From Desulfuromonadaceae bacterium (GTDB taxonomy: Bacteria; Desulfobacterota; Desulfuromonadia; Desulfuromonadales; Geopsychrobacteraceae), in the NCBI GenBank assembly GCA_016744555.1, contig JADGED010000035.1:1-15627 (forward strand): 15,627 nt of DNA. Reading direction: 5' to 3'. Positions 8,654-14,216 of this stretch are shown here, piece after piece. The notes beneath the pieces were generated by a model that searched no databases, was not told the origin of the DNA, and saw only the letters and a list, made by a program, of their open reading frames with translations. Numbering within the stretch: the stretch's first letter is position 1; each line of letters begins with the position of its first letter. Position numbers and translations under genes: made by a program.

Positions 8654-9799
8654 TTACTTTTTAACTAACCAGGACAATGGATTAACCGGAGAACCTTTAG
8701 AGCGAATTTCAAAATAAATATTATCTCGCCCCCCTAAACCACTGCGGCCAAGGATAGTACCAGCGGCAACTTGCTCATTTAATTGTCTACTCATTTGATC
8801 AGTCTGCGCATACAAAGTATGATAACCACCAGGATGACTGATAATATAGAGGTTACCGTAACCTTTAAAATAATCGGCAAAAACTATTTTTCCCGCGGCA
8901 ACTGCCCGAATTGGGCTACCAACTGGAACGATAATCTCAATACCATTACTATCATAGTAGGTTCCAAGCTTAGAATCTTTTTGCTTACCAAAACCAATGG
9001 ATACCCGCCCAGTTGCCGGCCAGCCTAATTTCCCCTTACCTAACGCAAAACTTTCAGCTACCGGCAGGTGCTCAGGCTCAGGTTGCTGCTCAAGTTCGGC
9101 AATTAATTTTTTTAGCCTTGCAGCATTGCGTTTCAATTGCTTAACTTCTGCTGCGATCTGCGCTTTATCTTTCTGCGCCTGCCGCAATAAACGAGCTTGC
9201 AGCTTACGACCGGTTTCAGCAAGCAGCTGCTGATCCTTTTGTTTTTTTACCAATAACGCTTTTTCTTGTTCCAACTTTGTCAATTGCTCTAACTGCATCT
9301 GTTGCTCAATTGTAGCCTGCCTGAATTCCGTTAACAGTTCTTGATCGTACTCCAATACTTTTGTCAAATATTGGTATTGTTGCACCATTTCGGTTGGTGA
9401 ATCAGCAGAGAATATGACCTTAAGAGCTCCAGCTTCACCCTCTTTGTATAGGGCAACCAACCGATTTTTCAACCTTTTACCTACTTGCTTAACACTTCTC
9501 TCGCTAGCTCTTACAACGGCTTTTTGCTTACCTATTGTCTTTCTTATTTTTTTTTGCTCCGCTACTGCAAGGGCAACCTCTTTTTTAACCTGCTGCAAGG
9601 TTCTATTAAGTAAAGCTAATTCACGACTAAGGTTAAGCTCAGTTTTTTTCTTATTGCGTAAATCGGATTCAGCACGATCTATCCGAGCGGTGATTTGCTC
9701 AAGCTTAGTACGATTACTATTAATGTCAGCAGAACCAGTACCTACAAATACAATCAAGAGCAGCAAAAAACATATAGTTAAAAAAAATAGTCTATTCAT
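8654..9799 (-). CDS. envC: EnvC-like murein hydrolase activator (degenerate LytM/M23 domain)
   Basis: A 381-residue secreted protein: signal peptide 1-24 (likely cut after G-S-A), a long coiled coil (about 27-240), a short proline/glutamate linker, and a C-terminal LytM fold (about 258-381). In active M23 enzymes zinc is held by H-x3-D, a mid-domain H and H-x-H. Here these positions read S284/E288, Q332 and N360/Y362. E. coli EnvC has a similar loss and works by activating the amidases AmiA/AmiB when FtsEX signals. The C-terminal NIYFEIRSKGSPVNPLSWL resembles the end of EnvC. The gene starts 2 nt after the ftsX stop (TAA-AG-ATG) with no obvious ribosome-binding site, so translation is probably coupled to ftsX. 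The symbol is assigned by architecture and context. Confidence 0.93.
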   Translation of the reverse strand: MNRLFFLTICFLLLLIVFVGTGSADINSNRTKLEQITARIDRAESDLRNKKKTELNLSRELALLNRTLQQVKKEVALAVAEQKKIRKTIGKQKAVVRASERSVKQVGKRLKNRLVALYKEGEAGALKVIFSADSPTEMVQQYQYLTKVLEYDQELLTEFRQATIEQQMQLEQLTKLEQEKALLVKKQKDQQLLAETGRKLQARLLRQAQKDKAQIAAEVKQLKRNAARLKKLIAELEQQPEPEHLPVAESFALGKGKLGWPATGRVSIGFGKQKDSKLGTYYDSNGIEIIVPVGSPIRAVAAGKIVFADYFKGYGNLYIISHPGGYHTLYAQTDQMSRQLNEQVAAGTILGRSGLGGRDNIYFEIRSKGSPVNPLSWLVKK

Positions 9800-9801
9800 C
9801 T

Positions 9802-10698
9802 TTAAATACGGACAAATCGACGCAGTGATGACAAGCTACCAAGAACGCCAAGGAGAACACCAGACAAGACCAGTAATATTTGTTGGTTAGTCGACAAGAA
9901 CACCAGATTAAAACCGGATGGGGTCAACCAAAACGATTCTATGCTGCGAGTAAGGATAAAGACGAACGAAAAGGTCAAAAATGCCAGCGAGATTAAACCA
10001 CCCAACAAGCCTTGAATTGCCCCCTCTAACATAAATGGAATTTTGATAAAGCGCATAGTTGCACCAACCAAAGCCATTATTTCTAATTCATCACGCCGTG
10101 CATAAAGGGTCAATTTTATTGTATTTGAAACAATAAACAATGCTGCAAATAATAGGAAACCACCAAGTACCATACTTACAAAGCGAAGCATTTCAGCAAA
10201 ATGGTTAAAGCGTTCCAGCCATTGTTGGCCATAACGTAAATCATCGACATCAAGTTGATTTTCGAGTTTTTCAATGACCGTTGCAATACCATCTTGATTA
10301 CGAAATTCAGAATGGATTCCCAATTCAAATGATGCTGGAAGTAGATTTTTAGACACCCCTTCAAGCAAACTGGCATCGTTACCAAGGTGGCTTTTAAAGC
10401 GATCCATAGCATCAGATTGAGAGACGTACTTTACCGTTTCAACTTCAGGGATTTGTTTTAGATTTTTGGTAATATTGGCAATATTATTTTGACTAGGGGC
10501 TTTTTTAAGATAGGCAATTACTTGTATTTCTTGCGTCCATCTGGTCGCTAGTTGCTCTATATTAACGACGACCAAAAAAAAGGTAGCAACGGTCGCCAAA
10601 GCGACTGCCATGGTCAATATAGAGGCAAAACAAAGCAATGGCCACTGACGCATATTGCGTAGAGCACGTAATATAAAATATCGAATAACATCCAGCAC
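9802..10698 (-). CDS. ftsX: Cell division protein FtsX (permease-like subunit)
   Basis: The membrane subunit of the FtsEX complex, which passes ATP-driven conformational change to periplasmic murein-hydrolase activators at the septum. The 298-residue protein has four membrane segments (about 21-46, 171-194, 225-249, 271-291), a large periplasmic loop between the first two (about 47-168) where EnvC would bind, and the typical FtsX segment LYARRDELEIMALVGAT (198-214). The start is GTG at 10698: GGGAGG stands about 8 nt upstream, and the next in-frame ATG (residue 16) has no such site. The start codon sits in a small predicted hairpin, described separately. It follows ftsE after 81 nt. Confidence 0.97.
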   Translation of the reverse strand: MLDVIRYFILRALRNMRQWPLLCFASILTMAVALATVATFFLVVVNIEQLATRWTQEIQVIAYLKKAPSQNNIANITKNLKQIPEVETVKYVSQSDAMDRFKSHLGNDASLLEGVSKNLLPASFELGIHSEFRNQDGIATVIEKLENQLDVDDLRYGQQWLERFNHFAEMLRFVSMVLGGFLLFAALFIVSNTIKLTLYARRDELEIMALVGATMRFIKIPFMLEGAIQGLLGGLISLAFLTFSFVFILTRSIESFWLTPSGFNLVFLSTNQQILLVLSGVLLGVLGSLSSLRRFVRI

Positions 10699-10705
10699 CG
10701 CTGGA
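10691..10705 (-). promoter_or_regulatory. Hairpin over the ftsX start codon
   Basis: On the mRNA, TCCAGC (10700-10705) can pair with GCTGGA (10691-10696), closing a 3-nt GGU loop. The 6-bp stem contains four G-C pairs. Two bases of the GTG start codon (10696-10698) lie in the loop and one in the stem, and the GGGAGG ribosome-binding site (10707-10712) abuts the stem. Seen directly in the sequence; an effect on FtsX translation is inference. Confidence 0.45.
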
Positions 10706-10718
10706 ACCTCCCTTTTGT

Positions 10719-10748
10719 CTTTTTAAGAACTTAACTGCACTTAAAAAG
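10719..10748. repeat. 9-bp perfect inverted repeat between ftsE and ftsX
   Basis: CTTTTTAAG (10719-10727) and CTTAAAAAG (10740-10748) are perfect reverse complements separated by 12 nt, inside the 81-nt ftsE-ftsX gap. The arms are AT-rich (two G-C pairs each), so the RNA hairpin would be weak. An overlapping CACTT/AAGTG repeat (10738-10750) offers an alternative fold. It lacks the GC-rich stem of a terminator, so I read it as an RNA processing site, a weak attenuator or chance. Confidence 0.4.
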
Positions 10749-10779
10749 TGAAGCCACAATGTCATGTTGGTTATTACGT

Positions 10780-11454
10780 TTACACCGCCATAGGTTGTTG
10801 ATCACCAATCAATTTACCTTGATCCAAGGTCAGTACCCGACGAGGAAAGCGTTTGTTTAAACTATGATCGTGAGTTGCCAATAAAACCGTGGTACCACGT
10901 GCATTTGCCCGCTTAAACAGTTCCATAATTTCAAAGGTTACGTCTTGATCAAGGTTACCGCTAGGCTCATCAGCGAGCAATATCAACGGATCAACGACCA
11001 AAGCTCTGGCAATTGCTATACGTTGTTGCTCTCCACCAGAAAGCTCCAGCGGTTTGCGCTGTAGCCGGTGTTCCAAACCCACCTCTTTAAGTGCTTGGTA
11101 TACTTTCTTACTAACTTCATAACGTTTTTTGCCTTGAGCTTCCAAAGCGAAAGCAACGTTTTCATAAACCGTGCGGCTTTGCAGTAATTTGAAATCCTGA
11201 AAAACTACACCAATTTTTCGTCGTAAAAATGCAATCTGGCGACTATGAAAACGGGTGATATTTTGCCCATCTATCAAAATCTGCCCTTTGGTAGGTTTTT
11301 CGGCGGAATAGAGCATCCGTAAGAAGGTAGTTTTACCCGCTCCGGATGCTCCAGTCACGTAGACAAATTCACCTTTATCAATCTGCAGGGTCATATCCTT
11401 CACTGCAGCTGAATCAGCACCATATTTTTTGGTAACATTAAAAAGTTGAATCAT
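10780..11454 (-). CDS. ftsE: Cell division ATP-binding protein FtsE
   Basis: The cytoplasmic ABC ATPase of FtsEX. The protein is 224 residues from the ATG at 11454, beginning MIQLFNVTKKYG as most FtsE proteins do; the in-frame TTG two codons earlier is less likely. Walker A is GASGAGKT (35-42), the Q-loop lies in VVFQDF (83-88), the ABC signature is LSGGEQQR (138-145), Walker B with the catalytic glutamate is LLADEP (159-164), and the switch histidine is H195. No strong ribosome-binding site precedes the start. It begins 42 nt after the pta stop, so it may be transcribed from the pta promoter; I see no convincing separate promoter. Confidence 0.97.
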   Translation of the reverse strand: MIQLFNVTKKYGADSAAVKDMTLQIDKGEFVYVTGASGAGKTTFLRMLYSAEKPTKGQILIDGQNITRFHSRQIAFLRRKIGVVFQDFKLLQSRTVYENVAFALEAQGKKRYEVSKKVYQALKEVGLEHRLQRKPLELSGGEQQRIAIARALVVDPLILLADEPSGNLDQDVTFEIMELFKRANARGTTVLLATHDHSLNKRFPRRVLTLDQGKLIGDQQPMAV

Positions 11455-11496
11455 AGTCAATCACTATTCAAATAGTATGAATTGAAATAACTAAAC

Positions 11497-12498
11497 TTAA
11501 CCCTGCGCTTGAACCGCTGTAATCGCCGCAACATTAACAACATCAGCAACGGAACAGCCACGGGACAAATCGTTAACCGGTTTAGCCAAGCCCTGAATGA
11601 TTGGACCAACAGCTTCTGCACCAGCTAAACGTTCAACTAATTTGTAACCAATGTTGCCAGCGTCCAAGGTTGGAAAAACTAATGTATTTGCATTACCAGC
11701 CACAGTAGAATCTGGAGCTTTTTTAGCGCCAACTTTTGGTACTAATGCGGCATCTAACTGTAATTCACCATCGATAGCTAATTCTGGTGCCAACTCTTTA
11801 GCGATTTTCAGTGCAGTTAGCACTTTATCACAATCGGTGTGTGCAGCACTTCCCATAGTTGAGAAACTGAGCATAGCAACCTTTGGCTCAACACCCAAAA
11901 AGCTCTTACAGCTTGAAGCAGTACTTACTGCAATTTCAGCTAAAGCTTGAGCGTCAGGGTTAGGATTAACGGCACAATCAGCGAAACACAGAGTTCCATC
12001 AGCACCAAACTCTGGAGTTTTGGTAACCATCAAGAAAACTGAAGAGACGGTTTTCATTCCAGCAGCAGTACCAATTACCTGAAATGCTGCACGTAGTACA
12101 TCACCAGTAGTATTATATGCACCAGCAACAGCACCGCCAGCATCACCCTTACGTACCATCATAGATGCAAAGTAAAGATTATCATCAGCGGTCAACAAAG
12201 CTACAGCTTCAGCATTGCTCAAACCTTTTTTCTTCCGCAACTCAACTAGTTCAACAGCGTAAGCTTCAAGCAAAGCAGAAGTCTTTGGTTCGATAACGGT
12301 AACGCCTTCCAAGCTTACACCCAGTTCAATCGCTTTAGCATTAAGGGTATCTTGGTTACCTAAAAGGACAACATTAGCAAGCTTATCCCCTACGATCAGA
12401 GCTGCTGCTTCGACCATACGATCATCATATGCTTCTGGTAAAACAACGGTCTGTAAATTGGTACGAGCCTTAGTTTTAATCTGGTCTACAAGATGCAT
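11497..12498 (-). CDS. pta: Phosphate acetyltransferase (short, catalytic-domain-only form)
   Basis: Interconverts acetyl-CoA plus phosphate with acetyl phosphate plus CoA, linking acetate and acetyl-CoA metabolism. The 333-residue length equals the compact class I enzymes of Methanosarcina and clostridia and lacks the BioD-like/DRTGG extension of E. coli Pta. Family blocks include the segment around ADDNLYFASMMVRKGDAGG (104-122), FADCAVNPNPDA (172-183), MGSAAHTDCDKV (215-226) and VFPTLDAGNIGYKLVER (274-290). In LSRGCSVAD (311-319), S312, R313 and D319 correspond in spacing to the active-site Ser309, Arg310 and Asp316 of the Methanosarcina enzyme as I remember it. ATG at 12498 with a near-perfect AGGAGGT site 6 nt upstream predicts strong translation. 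The usual partner ackA is not next to it. Phosphotransbutyrylase is less likely. Confidence 0.95.
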   Translation of the reverse strand: MHLVDQIKTKARTNLQTVVLPEAYDDRMVEAAALIVGDKLANVVLLGNQDTLNAKAIELGVSLEGVTVIEPKTSALLEAYAVELVELRKKKGLSNAEAVALLTADDNLYFASMMVRKGDAGGAVAGAYNTTGDVLRAAFQVIGTAAGMKTVSSVFLMVTKTPEFGADGTLCFADCAVNPNPDAQALAEIAVSTASSCKSFLGVEPKVAMLSFSTMGSAAHTDCDKVLTALKIAKELAPELAIDGELQLDAALVPKVGAKKAPDSTVAGNANTLVFPTLDAGNIGYKLVERLAGAEAVGPIIQGLAKPVNDLSRGCSVADVVNVAAITAVQAQG

Positions 12499-12591
12499 CT
12501 TTACCTCCTGAAAAATAATATTGTTATTTCTGAAAACTTCCTATTTAATTCATCTATTATAAAATTAAGTATTTATTAAATTAACACCGCC

Positions 12592-12621
12592 GTTATACCT
12601 AATGGCAAATCAACTGGTCAA
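12592..12621 (-). promoter_or_regulatory. Sigma70-like promoter for pta
   Basis: On the minus strand TTGACC (12616-12621) and TATAAC (12592-12597) are 18 nt apart, each one mismatch or two from consensus. Transcription would begin near 12585, giving a leader of roughly 85 nt that ends in the strong AGGAGGT ribosome-binding site of pta. It could also drive ftsE and genes beyond. Confidence 0.6.
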
Positions 12622-12673
12622 TCATTTTTCATGTTATTTACTACTCTAGCTGGTAGTTTCAAGCAACTAAAGT

Positions 12674-12679
12674 TATAAT
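12674..12679 (+). promoter_or_regulatory. Perfect -10 box immediately before tonB
   Basis: A consensus TATAAT ends 8 nt before the tonB ATG (12688). A start site 7 nt after the box would fall at about 12686, so the transcript would be leaderless or have a 1-3 nt leader. The -35 region (about 12651-12656, TGGTAG) is poor, so an activator may be needed. The -10 match is seen directly; promoter use is inferred. Confidence 0.5.
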
Positions 12680-12687
12680 CTCCTGAT

Positions 12688-13659
12688 ATGAATACATTTG
12701 AGTCCTCTACGCATAAACCTACCAACAACTTTTCCCAACTACTACTCTTTTGCCTACTCTTCTCACTCGCCCTACATTTAGTTGCAATACTGGCTTTTAC
12801 CTTCCTAGGAAGAGACGATAATTCACGGCTAAGTTTGCAAAAACCAACCGTAGTTAGGCTTGTTTCACCGTCACAAAAGAAACAAAAATTAGCAAGAGAT
12901 TATGAATTAGATCATCGACCGATCCAGCAACAGGCACAGGCACAGGAAAAAGTTGAATCGTTTCGAAAAGCAGAACAGGATCAAAAAGTAATTCTTGAAC
13001 AAGCACCTAAAGGCAACGACGTTCGTGATTACACCACTAAGCCCAAACGCCCTACTCAACAACCCAAATCACAACAAATACAGCAAAATCCAAATATGGC
13101 ATTCAATGAGCCGCAACCCCAACAATCTACAATCAGTAAACCTTCTCCAGAAGGGATCAAACCATTTAAACCTGCTAGTGCGGCTGATAGCACCAGAACC
13201 GTGTCACGCCCAACGCCAGCACAACTACTTCCGGATCAAAAGCTATTACAACAAATAGCCCAAGGTGCACAGGCAAATAAAGATCGAATAAAGGAACGTT
13301 CTGATGCTGAAATTGGTGACACCGTATGGTTAAACCTGCAAAGCAATCTTTTGGTCTCTTTTTTTCGCCGTTTTCATAATCAAGTTGAATTGGTTTGGAA
13401 CTATCCAGCAGAAGCGGCGATGAATGGCGTTGAAGGAAACCTGGAATTACTGATTATTGTGAATCGTACAGGGGAATTGATCGACGTTGATCTTAAGCGT
13501 AGTAGTGGTTCCGATTTGCTCGATTTTGAAGCAATTCAAGCGGTATATCGTGCTGCCCCTTTTGGTCAACTTACAAAACATTACCCCCACGAAGTATTAA
13601 AAATAAGGGCAAATTTCAGCTATAACATTAGCGGTAGTTTTATCTATGGCAGTGGCTGA
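12688..13659 (+). CDS. tonB: TonB family energy transducer
   Basis: A 323-residue protein that would couple the inner-membrane proton motive force (via ExbB/ExbD) to outer-membrane TonB-dependent transporters. A single membrane helix (about 17-40) contains S26-LAL-H30, the S-x3-H motif required in TonB. A long Q/P/K-rich periplasmic spacer (about 50-205) follows, then a C-terminal TonB domain (about 228-315) with WNYPAEAAMNGVEG, VNRTGELIDVDLKRSSG and LDFEAIQAVYRAAPF. The spacer is rich in glutamine and lacks the regular EP/KP repeats of E. coli TonB. TolA is the main alternative, but the S-x3-H motif and C-terminal pattern favour TonB. There is no exbBD or receptor gene in the window. No ribosome-binding site precedes the ATG, and the in-frame TAA at 12676 excludes an earlier start. 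Confidence 0.9.
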   Translation: MNTFESSTHKPTNNFSQLLLFCLLFSLALHLVAILAFTFLGRDDNSRLSLQKPTVVRLVSPSQKKQKLARDYELDHRPIQQQAQAQEKVESFRKAEQDQKVILEQAPKGNDVRDYTTKPKRPTQQPKSQQIQQNPNMAFNEPQPQQSTISKPSPEGIKPFKPASAADSTRTVSRPTPAQLLPDQKLLQQIAQGAQANKDRIKERSDAEIGDTVWLNLQSNLLVSFFRRFHNQVELVWNYPAEAAMNGVEGNLELLIIVNRTGELIDVDLKRSSGSDLLDFEAIQAVYRAAPFGQLTKHYPHEVLKIRANFSYNISGSFIYGSG

Positions 13660-13741
13660 AAAAAACTAGTGACACGAAAAAAGAAAACGCCAAGCTTATC
13701 CCTTATCTAACTGAGCTATTTCCTGTTGCGCCACTTTAATA

Positions 13742-14056
13742 TTAAAGCATGGAGGTATTGTCTTGTCCCTTAGAAGCATTAATTTTACCAACCCAGTAAA
13801 TACTTAAAACAATAGCCAAAAAGGAACTCGCTCCGATCGCAATGCCCCCATCCTGAAATAAATGGGTAAGGCCCAAAGCCACAACAAAGACAATACAGCT
13901 TATCGCAACACAACAGATTGCCACCCACTCCACAAAACCTTTAGATTCATCTTGTGAACATAAAGTGCTTTGCTCAACAATCGTTTCACATTGCATACAT
14001 TGTTTTGCACGACGCGGCAGTGGTACTCCACACTGATGACAATACATTCTAGCCAT
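13742..14056 (-). CDS. Small zinc-ribbon membrane protein, function unknown
   Basis: A 104-residue protein with an N-terminal zinc ribbon, C6-x2-C9 and C20-x2-C23 (CHQC and CMQC), joined by a basic loop (PLPRRAK). A polar linker and two membrane helices follow (about 43-68 and 73-91), then a short polar tail. ATG at 14056 with AAGGGA about 5-6 nt upstream. Zinc ribbon plus membrane hairpin proteins of this size are common in bacteria and mostly uncharacterised. It faces tonB tail to tail, with 82 nt between their stops and no good terminator hairpin there. It probably forms its own transcript, from the promoter at 14082-14109. Confidence 0.85.
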   Translation of the reverse strand: MARMYCHQCGVPLPRRAKQCMQCETIVEQSTLCSQDESKGFVEWVAICCVAISCIVFVVALGLTHLFQDGGIAIGASSFLAIVLSIYWVGKINASKGQDNTSML

Positions 14057-14081
14057 ACTAATCCCTTATTAAAACGGATAT

Positions 14082-14109
14082 ATAATAGAAACAAATTAAT
14101 CTCTGCCAA
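14082..14109 (-). promoter_or_regulatory. Promoter for the zinc-ribbon protein gene
   Basis: On the minus strand TTGGCA (14104-14109) and TATTAT (14082-14087) are 16 nt apart, about 25 nt before the start codon and downstream of the terminator at 14161-14198. TTGGCA is one mismatch from the -35 consensus. Confidence 0.5.
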
Positions 14110-14122
14110 ACTATCCATAGTT
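14109..14122. promoter_or_regulatory. Inverted repeat next to the -35 box (possible operator)
   Basis: AACTAT (14109-14114) and ATAGTT (14117-14122) are perfect reverse complements around a 2-bp centre. The repeat touches the -35 box of the zinc-ribbon gene promoter on its upstream side, a position typical of activator or repressor sites. No known regulator site is recognised. Confidence 0.3.
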
Positions 14123-14160
14123 CAAACGAAGATTAAAATAGTCAGAAAGGGGTAAAATGC

Positions 14161-14198
14161 ATTTCGGGAACACGCAGCAAAGTACATGTTCCCGAAAT
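14161..14198 (-). terminator. Rho-independent-type terminator after the aminotransferase gene
   Basis: ATTTCGGGAACA (14161-14172) and TGTTCCCGAAAT (14187-14198) form a perfect 12-bp stem with a 14-nt loop, starting 18 nt beyond the aminotransferase stop. On the minus strand the stem is followed by GCATTTTACC, so the T-tract is short and begins 3 nt late. The stem is strong but the tail is weak, so termination may be partial or need a factor. Confidence 0.7.
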
Positions 14199-14216
14199 TG
14201 TAACGTTGGTAAGGGA

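Noticed and set aside
11463..11476. Palindrome ACTATT-N2-AATAGT between pta and ftsE, somewhat like the 14109-14122 repeat.
   Set aside because: The half-site spacing differs (ACTAT-N4-ATAGT against ACTAT-N2-ATAGT), the sequence is AT-rich and there are only two cases, so a shared regulator site is not supported.
13689..13740. Minus-strand stretch resembling a tRNA D-arm (ATAGCTCAGTTAGATAAG) and a 12-residue open frame ending VAQQEIAQLDKG, after the zinc-ribbon gene.
   Set aside because: There is no acceptor stem, anticodon arm or T-arm around it, and the frame is only about 28 codons from the nearest ATG with no ribosome-binding site. Probably chance.
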